Below, one piece after another: positions 9,207-19,056 of a stretch of 64,000 nt of DNA; position 1 is the first letter of the stretch, and each line of letters begins with the position of its first letter. Source of the stretch: Bacteroidetes bacterium MED-G13. Lineage in GTDB: Bacteria; Bacteroidota; Bacteroidia; Flavobacteriales; Flavobacteriaceae. The notes under the pieces were generated by a model. The model was not told the origin of the DNA. It made no database searches and saw only the letters and a program-made list of their open reading frames with translations. The position numbers were made by a program, and so were the translations under genes. Location: positions 35,433 to 99,432 of the forward strand of contig NTKO01000002.1 of assembly GCA_002457735.1 (NCBI GenBank). Direction: 5' to 3'.

Positions 9207-10234
9207 TGAAAGGGCTATTATTAATCAACTTGGGCTCACCGGATAGCACATCAATTCCAGATGTCAAGAAATATCTTGATGAATTTTTGATGGATAAAAG
9301 AGTTATTGGTAAAAGTTATCTTTTTAGATGGATATTAGTCAAATTAATAATACTCAACTTTAGGCCAAAAAAATCGGCTAAGGCTTATAAAAAAATATGG
9401 TGGAAAGAAGGGTCTCCATTAATTGTTCTTTCTCAAAGGTTATTCAAAAAAATATCAAAAATTCTTAATATTCATGTTTCTCTAGCCATGAGATATGGGT
9501 CAATGAGTATACTGAAAGGACTTACTGAACTTAATGATAATGGAGTTAGAGATATTGTAGTTTTACCTCTATACCCTCACTACGCAATGTCTTCATATGA
9601 AACGGTAGTTGAGAAAGTAAAAGAAGAAGCTCAAAAAAATTTTCCAAATAATAATATTTTATTCATCGAACCTTTTTACAATGATCCTGACTATATAAAA
9701 TTACTTTCCAAAAAAATTGGAGATAAAATCAAGAATCTTAACTATGACCATATATTATTTTCTTATCACGGAATACCAGTTAGTCATCTCAAAATTTCTG
9801 ACCCAACAAAAAAACATTGCTATAAAATAAATGATTGTTGTTCAGTGAAATCTGATGCTCATAAAACATGCTACAAGCATCAAGTGATTGTTACCACAGA
9901 TTTAGTTGCCAAAAATTTGTCTCTTAATAAAGAAAAATTTAGTGTATCATTTCAATCTAGATTGGCTAACGAACCTTGGCTAAAACCTTATACTGATAGC
10001 GAACTTGAGAGATTGGCAAAAAGTGGAAAGAAAAATTTAGTAATTGTAACCCCAGCATTTGTAACTGACTGCCTTGAAACACTTGAAGAAATTGTCATGG
10101 AAGGTAAAGAAGAATTTTTAGAAGCTGGCGGAGAAAATTACTATTATGTACCCTGTTTAAATGATGATATGAGTTGGGCAAAACTGGTTTCAAAATGGAC
10201 TGAAAATAAGCTTACAGAATTTAATAATGCCTAA
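9206..10234 (+). CDS. hemH: Ferrochelatase
   Basis: LLINLGSPDS, KAYKKIWWKEGSPL, FSYHGIPVSHL, SFQSRLANEPWLKPYTD, TPAFVTDCLETLEEI. Confidence 0.96.
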   Translation: MKGLLLINLGSPDSTSIPDVKKYLDEFLMDKRVIGKSYLFRWILVKLIILNFRPKKSAKAYKKIWWKEGSPLIVLSQRLFKKISKILNIHVSLAMRYGSMSILKGLTELNDNGVRDIVVLPLYPHYAMSSYETVVEKVKEEAQKNFPNNNILFIEPFYNDPDYIKLLSKKIGDKIKNLNYDHILFSYHGIPVSHLKISDPTKKHCYKINDCCSVKSDAHKTCYKHQVIVTTDLVAKNLSLNKEKFSVSFQSRLANEPWLKPYTDSELERLAKSGKKNLVIVTPAFVTDCLETLEEIVMEGKEEFLEAGGENYYYVPCLNDDMSWAKLVSKWTENKLTEFNNA

Positions 10235-11567
10235 AAGCTTTCCTAAAAAAGTAGATAATCTTATAATTGGTGCTGGTATAACCGGTTTGTCACTTGCTCA
10301 TTTTTTAAAAAAATTTAATCAAGATTTTATTATACTTGAGTCTTCTAAAAGAATTGGAGGAAATATTAATACAGTTTCAAAAAAGGGCTTTACTCTTGAA
10401 AACGGACCTAACACACTGCTTTTAGACAATAAGTCTATTCAGGCTTTAATTGAAGATTTTAATATTTCAAAAAATATCATTTTCCCAAATGAAAAGGCCA
10501 AAAATAGATTTTTAATCAAAAACCACATACTAACACCCATTCCTAAAAATCTTACTGATTTCTTGAAGTCAAACATATTGAGCTTCTCAGCAAAAATCAG
10601 AATCTTTTTTGAGCCATTTATAAAAAAACACAAAAAAGATACAAGTGTATTTAACTTTATTGTTAAAAGATTTGGTAAAGAATTTCACGACAACCTAATT
10701 GTGCCATTTTTAAATGGTATATATGCTGGGGATACCAAAAAAATGAGCATAAAATTTGTGCTTAGAAAAGTTTGGGAAATGGAACAAAAAAATGGAAGTA
10801 TTTTAAAATCTATTTTTTTAAATAAAACAAATTATCAACCAAAATCTTTTAGTTTTAAAAATGGACTTTCTGACCTTTTGGATTGTTTTAAAAAAGAACT
10901 TGATAAAAACATATTTTTAAAAATAAAAGTTACAAGTTTAACCAAGAAAAATAACCTTAATTTTGTTCAAATTAATGACGGCCAAGAAATTCAATGCAAG
11001 AATATAATTTCTACCATACCAGCACACTGTCTAAAAGATATTATTACAGATCAAAAAATAATTACTTGTCTAAAAAAAATTGAATATCATCCATTAAATG
11101 TTTTACATTTTAGCTTGGAAAGAAATAAAATTTATAGCCCCATTGATGGATTTGGAGTTTTAGCAAAACCAAGTGATAAACTATCATTTTTAGGAATTTT
11201 ATTTAACTCAAGAATATTTCCTCATCTTTCCCCTAAAAAATATGATCTAATTACTGTAATGGTAGGTGGGGCTAAACAAAAGAACATTCTTAAAAAACCA
11301 AAAAAAGAAATTGAGAAAAGAGTTATTTCGGATATCAAAAAAATTATAAATTTTGAAGGTAAAATTGTATTACTAAATCAATTTTCCTGGAAAAAAGGTA
11401 TACCGCAATATGATATGAATTTTTTAAATCTTTCTAAGTCAATAAAAAATTTTACACAAAAAAATCCTGGATTATTTATAATTGGTAATTTTCTAGAGGG
11501 TGTTTCTGTAAGTAATTGTATTAAAGCTGGACACAAAACTGCACAATTACTCTGTGAAAAAGTTTGA
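10227..11567 (+). CDS. hemG: Protoporphyrinogen oxidase (FAD-dependent, HemY/HemG-type)
   Basis: LIIGAGITGLSLAHFLK dinucleotide-binding motif, ENGPNTLL, VPFLNGIYAGDTKKMS, C-terminal GNFLEGVSVSNCIKAG. Confidence 0.9.
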   Translation: MPKSFPKKVDNLIIGAGITGLSLAHFLKKFNQDFIILESSKRIGGNINTVSKKGFTLENGPNTLLLDNKSIQALIEDFNISKNIIFPNEKAKNRFLIKNHILTPIPKNLTDFLKSNILSFSAKIRIFFEPFIKKHKKDTSVFNFIVKRFGKEFHDNLIVPFLNGIYAGDTKKMSIKFVLRKVWEMEQKNGSILKSIFLNKTNYQPKSFSFKNGLSDLLDCFKKELDKNIFLKIKVTSLTKKNNLNFVQINDGQEIQCKNIISTIPAHCLKDIITDQKIITCLKKIEYHPLNVLHFSLERNKIYSPIDGFGVLAKPSDKLSFLGILFNSRIFPHLSPKKYDLITVMVGGAKQKNILKKPKKEIEKRVISDIKKIINFEGKIVLLNQFSWKKGIPQYDMNFLNLSKSIKNFTQKNPGLFIIGNFLEGVSVSNCIKAGHKTAQLLCEKV

Positions 11568-12512
11568 GCAACCTTTATCAAAATAAATTAAATCTTCTTC
11601 TAAATATTCAAAGCAAACCTTAGAGTTTATTTTAATCGGTTCTTTTGAGAAAACTGACCAAATATTATTATTATATAAACCAATAATCTTATAGTCTTTT
11701 CCTTGAAAAAAACATTTCTTTGCATTCATTGACAATTTTGAATGTTTTACTATTTTTATATTCTCAGGTCTTATATAGAATGTTTTTTTACCGATGGATA
11801 ATTTATTTATATCACCTAAAATTTCAGCACAATAACAATTAGCAGGTTTACAATACATTGTAGTTGGGTTCGAAAATTGTTGTACTACTCCAGCCTTAAA
11901 TACTAAAATTTTATCAGAAATATTTAATGCATCATTAATATCATGGGTTACCAATATTGTAGTTGTTTTAGTTTTCTTTACAATATTGCAAATTTCATCT
12001 CTAACTTGATGCTTTATATTTGAATCCAAGTTACTAAAAGGCTCATCCAATAATAACAAGTCAGGTTCTCTAATAATCGATCTTGCAATACAAGCCCTTT
12101 GTTGTTCCCCACCTGAAATTTCGTGAGGATATCTGTTCAAAATTGATTTTAAATTTGTTAATGAAACGACTGAATCAAAATTAGAATTAAACTTTATATC
12201 TAAATTAAAGCAAATATTTTCTCTTATATTCAAATGTGGAAATAAGGCGTAATCTTGAAATACATAACTTATTTTCCTTTGCTGAGGAGGTATAAAGGTA
12301 TTATGGCTACTAATTATTTTACCATTTAAAATTATTTCACCACCATCAATTTTTTCTAGACCCGAAAGACATTTAAGGAAAGTTGATTTTCCAGCTCCAC
12401 TCTCACCTACAAATGACAACAATTCACCCTTTTGCAATTGAAAATTTAGTTTTTTTAAAACTGGTAGGTTATCAGCGTATGATTTTATTAAGTCTTTAAC
12501 TTCTAGAAACAT
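11547..12512 (-). CDS. Fe(III) ABC transporter ATP-binding protein (FbpC/FutC-like)
   Basis: Walker A GESGAGKST, ISGGEQQRACIARSI, LLLDEPFSNLD; operon context with permease and Fe-binding protein. Confidence 0.88.
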   Translation of the reverse strand: MFLEVKDLIKSYADNLPVLKKLNFQLQKGELLSFVGESGAGKSTFLKCLSGLEKIDGGEIILNGKIISSHNTFIPPQQRKISYVFQDYALFPHLNIRENICFNLDIKFNSNFDSVVSLTNLKSILNRYPHEISGGEQQRACIARSIIREPDLLLLDEPFSNLDSNIKHQVRDEICNIVKKTKTTTILVTHDINDALNISDKILVFKAGVVQQFSNPTTMYCKPANCYCAEILGDINKLSIGKKTFYIRPENIKIVKHSKLSMNAKKCFFQGKDYKIIGLYNNNIWSVFSKEPIKINSKVCFEYLEEDLIYFDKGCSNFFTE

Positions 12513-14064
12513 TTATCCTGCTTATAATATTTTTAAAAATAATTAATAGTATACTGCAAACAAATATAATTACTAAAGAATAAATTGAAGATAATGGAAG
12601 CATTTCTTCAATTGCGAACTCATATGTTTGAGTTGCAAGGGTATCAAAATTAAATGGCCTCAGTATTAAAATTATTGGCAACTCTTTCATTAAATCAATA
12701 AAAACCAAAATCAATGCAGAAACAAAAGATAATTTATTTACAGGTAAATATATTTTTTGAAAAATTTTAAATCTTTTTAATCCGAGTGATTCTGCAGTTA
12801 AGTCATACGTTTTAGGTAATTTTTCAAATCCAGATTTAATAGGAGATTTTCCAACAGCCATGAATCTAATTAAGTATGCGTAAATGAGAATAAAAAGATA
12901 TACATAAAAATTACCCAAAAGATTAATGGAATCAATATTTTTATCAATACTTGTGAAATATATAATTATTGCAAGAGCAATGACTGCACCAGGGATTGAG
13001 TAACCAAGTGATATAAATTGATTTATATAAAAATATATTTTTGAATTTGAAAATCTCTCATTAAACAAAAAATATACAGAAACAACCAGTATAATTATTG
13101 AAGATATTAATGAAATTGATACCGAATTAATTGTTAATTGAAGAAGGTTTGATATATCAATTTTATCAAAGTTGTCTATTACATTTGAAATATTAAATAA
13201 AACAGGAATGAAAAAAGAAAATATAATTGGTATGAGGCAAGCCAGGTAAATTAATAGTTTTTGATTAATAGTACTATTAATTAGTTCAATTGGATTAGAA
13301 TTTTTTAAGTAAGAAAATAGCTTTTTTTTATTTATTTTTTTTTCTATAAAAAATAAAAACGCTACAATAAATAAAAGAATTGAAGAAAGCTGTATAGCGG
13401 CACCAGTATCATTCATTGAATTCCATGTTCTAAAAATACCAATAGTATATGTATTTACTCCAAAATATTTTACTGCACCGTATTCATTTAACACCTCCAT
13501 AATAACTAAAAAAAGACCAGAAAAAATAGCTGGTTTTGAAAGTGGAATTATAATTTTAAAAAAGGACTTGTATACACTTAACCCTAAAATCTTGCCCATG
13601 TTAATAAATTTTGAACCCATCAAACTAAAAGATATTCTTGAAACAGCATATATGTATGGAAATAAGGAAAATGAAAGTATTATGCCTAAAATCTCTAGTT
13701 GTAAAAAATCGGCTTTAATTTTTAGTGGCCCTGTAAAACTCAATATCTCAGCATAAGTAAAAGCCATAATATAAGTTGGAATTGAAAGAGGTAAAAAAAG
13801 AAGTACATCAATAATACTTCGCCCATAAAATCTAAAATTACTGACATACCAAGCTGGAATTATCCCAAGAATAAGTGAAAATACTGAGGTTATGATAATT
13901 AACTTAAAAGTACTGGAGCTGTAATCTAATAAAAGGTTCTCAAACACATATACCAAAGATTCTGTCTCGGAAAAGAAAGAGGTAAAAACAAGGAATAATA
14001 TTGGAAAAAAAATTATTCCAAATATTAAAAAAGCAAATTTTTCGTTTTTTTTAAAAGTATTCAA
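12496..14064 (-). CDS. Iron ABC transporter permease (FbpB/FutB-like)
   Basis: Hydrophobic protein with duplicated permease halves (LPLSIPTYIMAFTYAEIL.. and ..YSIPGAVIALAIIIYF; LGLSVYKSFFKIIIPLSKPAI EAA-like loop). Confidence 0.88.
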   Translation of the reverse strand: MNTFKKNEKFAFLIFGIIFFPILFLVFTSFFSETESLVYVFENLLLDYSSSTFKLIIITSVFSLILGIIPAWYVSNFRFYGRSIIDVLLFLPLSIPTYIMAFTYAEILSFTGPLKIKADFLQLEILGIILSFSLFPYIYAVSRISFSLMGSKFINMGKILGLSVYKSFFKIIIPLSKPAIFSGLFLVIMEVLNEYGAVKYFGVNTYTIGIFRTWNSMNDTGAAIQLSSILLFIVAFLFFIEKKINKKKLFSYLKNSNPIELINSTINQKLLIYLACLIPIIFSFFIPVLFNISNVIDNFDKIDISNLLQLTINSVSISLISSIIILVVSVYFLFNERFSNSKIYFYINQFISLGYSIPGAVIALAIIIYFTSIDKNIDSINLLGNFYVYLFILIYAYLIRFMAVGKSPIKSGFEKLPKTYDLTAESLGLKRFKIFQKIYLPVNKLSFVSALILVFIDLMKELPIILILRPFNFDTLATQTYEFAIEEMLPLSSIYSLVIIFVCSILLIIFKNIISRINVSRS

Positions 14065-14070
14065 GTTGAT

Positions 14071-15093
14071 TTATTTCCATCCGGTTTTATCAAAAACCTT
14101 AATTGCATCATCTCTAAATGACCCAAGCAAATTTAAATCTAAATTATCAATTTTAAAATCCCCCCAGGATGAAACAATATCCGATGGATTAACAAGGGGA
14201 TTTGCAGGATACTCATAGCTATTATTTACATATATATTTTGTGCCTCCTCCCCGGTTAAATACTCTAATAATTTTATTGCATTTTCTTTATTAGGTGGAT
14301 TTTTTGTCATAGCATAGCCTGAAATGTTAATGTGCGTACCTCTATCTCCTTCAGCTTGATTAGGAAAAAATATTGAGACAGAATTTCCAGCATCAATTTC
14401 CGCTAGTTTTTCCGATGATAATAACAAACCAATGTAATAGGAATTTACTATTGCTAAGTCACCTTGACCTGCAGCAATTGCCTTTACCTGATCTCTGTCA
14501 TTTCCTTTGGGATTTCTTGCAAAATTATTAACTAAACCTTTAGACCATTTAGTAACATCATCTTTACCAAGATTTGCATACATAGCTGACATAAGAGCTT
14601 GATTATAGGCATTCGAAGATGACCTAACTAATATTCTACCCTTCCATTTTGGATTTGCTAAATCCTCATAAGTACTTAATTGATCCAATGAAACTCTATC
14701 TTTACTGTAAACTATAAGTCTTGCTCTGTAAGTAATTGGTATCCAGTACTTATGAGGATCCTTTAACTCACTTCTAACATTTGCATCAATTTTATCATTA
14801 ATAATTTTTTGAAATAACTCCATTTCAACTCCCTTTTGAAGTTTTCCTGCGTCAACAGTAACATAAAGATCAGCCGGGCTATTTAAACCTTCATTTTTTA
14901 ATCTTTCCAAAAGTTCATCATCTCCTGCTTTAACAATATTAACCTTAATTCCTGTTTTTTCTTCAAATTTTTTGTATAAGAGCTTGTCTACCTCATAATG
15001 TCTTTTACTATAAATGTTAATTTCATTTTTTTCATTTTTAGTACATGAGCCTAAAAAAATGGAAATTGAAATTAATATTAAATATCTTTTCAT
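14071..15093 (-). CDS. Fe(III)-binding ABC transporter lipoprotein (FbpA/FutA-like)
   Basis: Lipoprotein signal MKRYLILISISIFLGSC from ATG 15093 (ORF track starts at 15126); EINIYSKRHYEVDKLLYKKFEEKTGIKV; paired Tyr IVNSYYIG. Confidence 0.9.
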   Translation of the reverse strand: MKRYLILISISIFLGSCTKNEKNEINIYSKRHYEVDKLLYKKFEEKTGIKVNIVKAGDDELLERLKNEGLNSPADLYVTVDAGKLQKGVEMELFQKIINDKIDANVRSELKDPHKYWIPITYRARLIVYSKDRVSLDQLSTYEDLANPKWKGRILVRSSSNAYNQALMSAMYANLGKDDVTKWSKGLVNNFARNPKGNDRDQVKAIAAGQGDLAIVNSYYIGLLLSSEKLAEIDAGNSVSIFFPNQAEGDRGTHINISGYAMTKNPPNKENAIKLLEYLTGEEAQNIYVNNSYEYPANPLVNPSDIVSSWGDFKIDNLDLNLLGSFRDDAIKVFDKTGWK

Positions 15094-15102
15094 TTTGTTG
15101 TT

Positions 15103-15121
15103 ATTTAGAGTTATTCTAAAT
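15103..15121. promoter_or_regulatory. 19-bp palindrome ATTTAGA-GTTAT-TCTAAAT, candidate operator of fbpABC
   Basis: Read directly: 7-bp perfect arms, 5-bp centre, 10 bp upstream of the fbpA ATG; identical arms to 1545-1563. Confidence 0.6.
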
Positions 15122-15239
15122 TGCAAGATAGTTATTAAAATAAAAAAACCTCGTGAAGTGCTTGATTATTTTATCATTCATTTATTACAAACTATTAAAA
15201 TACTTCAAATGAAAAAGAAGAAATTGGTTTAATTATTGA

Positions 15240-15247
15240 TAAATTTG
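15240..15247 (+). promoter_or_regulatory. Putative -7 element TAAATTTG for the AraC-family gene
   Basis: Matches TANNTTTG, 21 bp upstream of ATG 15268. Confidence 0.35.
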
Positions 15248-15267
15248 CTTTAGTTAAATAATCTGCA

Positions 15268-16140
15268 ATGAATCTTGTTAGTAGCTGTCAATCTTTTGAA
15301 GTTGAAGTAGAAGAAAATTTTTTTGTTGTAAAAAATGAAAATCAAGAAAAAAATAATTTAAACTACAGAAAAACTATTGATAATAGTTTTATCCAATTCC
15401 ATTTTGCTTTGTCAGGCAACTCTGTTTTTAAATTCAGTGTTTTTTATAAAATGGAAGTTAAAAATGGGGATTATGTTGTTCTTTATAATCCAAACAAAAA
15501 TTTACCTGTTAATATTACTGTTAATCAAAACTCAACTCTATTTTCAATTTTTATTTCTATAAAAAAATTTCATAAGCTTTTTTCTGAAGATGCAGATAAT
15601 ATTCATTTTTTAAAAGATGAAAATATTTCCGAAAAGTATTATCACAAGAGTAATATTCCAAATTCAACCTTACTAATTTTAAATGAATTAAAACGATTTG
15701 ATAATAATAGCTCGACAAAAAAACTTTTTTTGAAAGCCAAGATATATGAATTATTTAGTTATATATTCAATAAAAACAGAGATCTTAATGTAGAGCAATG
15801 CCCCTATTTAAATAATGAAGAAAACTTTAAAAAAATCAAAAAAGCTAAAGAAATAGTTATCGAGAATATGACAAATCCGCCTACGTTAAAAGATTTATCT
15901 TTTGAAATTGATTTAAGTCTAAAAAAATTAAAAGAAGGATTTAAAAAAATATACGGTAAACCTGTTTACCAGTTTTTACTGGAACACAAAATGGAGTTAG
16001 CTAAAAAATTGCTTTCAGATAGCAAAAACAATGTTAATGAAGTAAGTTTGAAACTTGGATACAGTACTGCAAGTCATTTTATTGCAGCTTTTAAAAATAG
16101 ATTTGGAGTTACCCCAAAGATGTTTAAAAAAAATTATTGA
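15268..16140 (+). CDS. AraC-family transcriptional regulator
   Basis: C-terminal double HTH: PPTLKDLSFEIDLSLKKLKEGFKKIYGKPVYQFLLEHKMELAKKLLSDSKNNVNEVSLKLGYSTASHFIAAFKNRFGVTPKMFKKN. Confidence 0.93.
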   Translation: MNLVSSCQSFEVEVEENFFVVKNENQEKNNLNYRKTIDNSFIQFHFALSGNSVFKFSVFYKMEVKNGDYVVLYNPNKNLPVNITVNQNSTLFSIFISIKKFHKLFSEDADNIHFLKDENISEKYYHKSNIPNSTLLILNELKRFDNNSSTKKLFLKAKIYELFSYIFNKNRDLNVEQCPYLNNEENFKKIKKAKEIVIENMTNPPTLKDLSFEIDLSLKKLKEGFKKIYGKPVYQFLLEHKMELAKKLLSDSKNNVNEVSLKLGYSTASHFIAAFKNRFGVTPKMFKKNY

Positions 16141-16145
16141 AAATA

Positions 16146-16230
16146 GCGCACGTGGCGGAATTGGTAGACGCGTTAGGTTGAGGGCCTAATAACCAAATTG
16201 GTTGTGGAAGTTCGAGTCTTCTCGTGCGCA
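16146..16230 (+). tRNA. tRNA-Leu (anticodon GAG)
   Basis: Acceptor GCGCACG/CGTGCGC, D-loop TTGGTAGACGC, anticodon stem-loop TTAGG-TTGAGGG-CCTAA, long variable arm ACCAAATTGGTT, T-loop TTCGAGT; discriminator A; CCA not encoded. Confidence 0.95.
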
Positions 16231-16244
16231 CATTAAAAAATTAA

Positions 16245-17711
16245 ATGAAGAAAAAGAAGAATATTTTTATAATTGGATCAGGATTTTCATCTCTCTCAGC
16301 TGCATGTTATTTAGCAAAAGAAGGAAATAACGTAACAGTGTTTGAAAAGAATAACTCCCTAGGTGGCAGGGCCCGACAATTTAAAGAAGATGGCTTTACG
16401 TTTGATATGGGGCCTAGTTGGTATTGGATGCCTGGGGTTTTTGAGAAATTTTTTAGTGATTTTGGAAAAAAAGTATCTGATTACTATAAACTTAAAAAAT
16501 TAAATCCTGCATATAGGGTTATTTTTGGTAAAAATAACTTTGTTGATATTGCCGATAATCTAGAAAAGATTTGTGAAGAATTTGAAAAAATTGAAGTAGG
16601 TTCAGGAAAAAAATTAAAAAACTATTTAAAAATTGCTAAAGAAAATTATGAGCTAGGTGTTGAAGACATGCTTTATAAGATGCCTGGAAAATCTCCTTTG
16701 GAGTTAGTTTCATTTAAAACAATTAAAAAAATTAGATTCTTTTTATCGAATATTAAAAAGGATGTTAGAAAAGATTTTAAGGATCCCAGGCTTAGATCAA
16801 TATTAGAATTTCCGGTATTGTTTTTAGGTGCTAAAGCTTCCAATACCCCGTCTTTCTACAACTTTATGAACTTCGCTGATTTTGGTTTGGGAACCTTTCA
16901 ATCAGAAAATGGATTTTATGATTTAGTCAAGGCAATGGTTGAGCTTGGCAGAAGCTTGGGAGTGAAATATTTAACAAATCAATCTGTTAATAAAATTATA
17001 GTTCAAAATAAAAAAGTTGAAAAACTTTTAGTTAACGAAAAAGAATTCATTTGTGATATTCTTATCTCTGGCGCTGATTATAACCATACCGAATCGTTAC
17101 TTGAAGAAAAATATCGACAATACAAACCAAAATATTGGAAACGAAAAGTATTTGCTCCATCATCCTTACTTTTTTATGTAGGTTTTAATAAAAAATTAAA
17201 AAATGTAAAACACCACAATCTAATCTTTGATACTGATTTTGAAATGCATGCTAGTGAAATTTATGAGAATCCTATCTGGCCAACTGACCCCTTATTTTAT
17301 GCAAATTTTACCTCAAAAACCAATCCTAAAACAGCACCTCAGGGATATGAAAATGGATTTTTCTTAATTCCGATTGCCATTAACCTTAGTGATACTGATG
17401 AAATCAGAAAAAAATATTTTGATTTCATAATAAGAAAATTGGAGTTATATACTGGACAAAAATTAAAGAATTCAATAGTTTACAAGAAAAGCTTCTGTGT
17501 TAATGATTTCAAGAAAGAGTATAACTCATACGGTGGAAATGCATATGGATTAGCTAACACCTTAATGCAAACAGCCTTTTTAAGACCTAAAATTAAAAGC
17601 AAATTGGTGAAAAACTTGTATTTTTGTGGTCAATTAACAGTACCTGGCCCTGGAGTCCCACCGGCTGTTGTCTCTGGAGAACTTGTGGCTGGCCTAATTA
17701 GTAAAATTTGA
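16245..17711 (+). CDS. crtI: Phytoene desaturase
   Basis: FIIGSGFSSLSAACYLAKEGNNVTVFEKNNSLGGRARQFKEDGFTFDMGPSWYWMP; C-terminal NLYFCGQLTVPGPGVPPAVVSG. Confidence 0.95.
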   Translation: MKKKKNIFIIGSGFSSLSAACYLAKEGNNVTVFEKNNSLGGRARQFKEDGFTFDMGPSWYWMPGVFEKFFSDFGKKVSDYYKLKKLNPAYRVIFGKNNFVDIADNLEKICEEFEKIEVGSGKKLKNYLKIAKENYELGVEDMLYKMPGKSPLELVSFKTIKKIRFFLSNIKKDVRKDFKDPRLRSILEFPVLFLGAKASNTPSFYNFMNFADFGLGTFQSENGFYDLVKAMVELGRSLGVKYLTNQSVNKIIVQNKKVEKLLVNEKEFICDILISGADYNHTESLLEEKYRQYKPKYWKRKVFAPSSLLFYVGFNKKLKNVKHHNLIFDTDFEMHASEIYENPIWPTDPLFYANFTSKTNPKTAPQGYENGFFLIPIAINLSDTDEIRKKYFDFIIRKLELYTGQKLKNSIVYKKSFCVNDFKKEYNSYGGNAYGLANTLMQTAFLRPKIKSKLVKNLYFCGQLTVPGPGVPPAVVSGELVAGLISKI

Positions 17712-17750
17712 TATTATATTTTTGTAAATTGAAATCATTAATTTGAGCAA

Positions 17751-18590
17751 ATGAAAGAAATATTTGATAAGGTTTCATATGAGTGTAGTGAAAGAGTTAC
17801 AAAAACTTACAGCACATCCTTTTCAATGGCTACTAAACTTTTGTCAAAAGCAATAAGAAAAGATATTTATAACATATATGGCTTTGTTAGATTTGCTGAC
17901 GAAATCGTTGATTCATTCCATAGTTATAATAAATCTGAATTATTTAATTCTTTCTGTCAAGATCTTGATAAGGCTTTATTAAATAAAATTAGTCTTAATC
18001 CTATTCTTAACTCTTTTCAGCATACTTTTCATAAATATTCTATTGATAGAGATTTAGTTGAATCATTTATGAAAAGTATGAAAATGGACTTGAAAAAGAA
18101 AAAATATTCTTCCGTTAAAGAGTATAAAGAATACATCTATGGATCGGCAGATGTTGTTGGTTTAATGTGTTTAAAGGTTTTTGTTCAAGGAAATGATGAA
18201 CAATATAAAAAACTTAAAAAAAATGCAATGAAACTTGGATCAGCTTTTCAGAAAGTAAATTTTTTAAGGGATATAAAAGCTGATCAGCAAAATTTAAAAA
18301 GATCATACTTCCCAAATACTCAATTTAATAAATTAAGTGAATCAGAAAAAAATGAGATAGTTAACGAAATTGAAGACGATTTTAGAATTGGACTACAGGG
18401 TATTAAAGAACTACCCATTGTTGCAAAATTTGGTGTCTTTATTGCATACAGATATTATAACCAATTATTAAAAAAATTAAAAAAAACACCTGCTAGAGAA
18501 ATTATTAATCAAAGAATTAGGGTGCCAAACTTAAAAAAACTTGAACTTTTAACCAGAAGTTATGTCAAATATCAACTAAACCTTTTGTAA
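17751..18590 (+). CDS. crtB: Phytoene synthase
   Basis: TYSTSFSMATKLL, YGFVRFADEIVDSF, YIYGSADVVGLMCLKVF, GSAFQKVNFLRDIKAD. Confidence 0.95.
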   Translation: MKEIFDKVSYECSERVTKTYSTSFSMATKLLSKAIRKDIYNIYGFVRFADEIVDSFHSYNKSELFNSFCQDLDKALLNKISLNPILNSFQHTFHKYSIDRDLVESFMKSMKMDLKKKKYSSVKEYKEYIYGSADVVGLMCLKVFVQGNDEQYKKLKKNAMKLGSAFQKVNFLRDIKADQQNLKRSYFPNTQFNKLSESEKNEIVNEIEDDFRIGLQGIKELPIVAKFGVFIAYRYYNQLLKKLKKTPAREIINQRIRVPNLKKLELLTRSYVKYQLNLL

Positions 18591-19046
18591 ATGGAAGAAA
18601 TTAAAATAGCAATAGTATTTATATTAACTTTTCTATTTATGGAGTTTATGGCTTGGTTTTCTCACAAATTCATAATGCATGGTTTTTTATGGTCACTTCA
18701 TAAAGATCATCACAACCAAAATCTTAAAAAATCTTGGTGGGAAAGAAATGATTTATTTTTTGTCTTTTATGCTGTAGTAAGTATGAGTTTTTTCTATTCA
18801 CAAGTTGAGCTTGGGTTTAAATTTGGGTTTGCTATAGGATTTGGAATTATGGCTTATGGTTTAACGTACTTTATAGTCCATGATATATTCATTCACCAAC
18901 GTTTTAAATTTCTTAGAAAAGCAAATAATTGGTATGCTAAAGGGGTTCGCAAAGCTCACAAAATTCATCATGCAAATATAAAAAAAGATGGAGGTGAAAG
19001 CTTTGGAATGTTATTTCCACCACTAAAGTATTTTAAAGATAAGTAA
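18591..19046 (+). CDS. crtZ: Beta-carotene hydroxylase
   Basis: Histidine motifs HKFIMHG, HKDHHN, HDIFIHQRF, AHKIHHA. Confidence 0.92.
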   Translation: MEEIKIAIVFILTFLFMEFMAWFSHKFIMHGFLWSLHKDHHNQNLKKSWWERNDLFFVFYAVVSMSFFYSQVELGFKFGFAIGFGIMAYGLTYFIVHDIFIHQRFKFLRKANNWYAKGVRKAHKIHHANIKKDGGESFGMLFPPLKYFKDK

Positions 19047-19056
19047 GCCTAAAAAA

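Noticed and set aside
16146-16230. tRNA-Leu as an integration site for a genomic island
   Set aside because: No integrase, no direct-repeat fragment of the tRNA 3' end was noticed downstream, and flanking genes are a coherent carotenoid operon.
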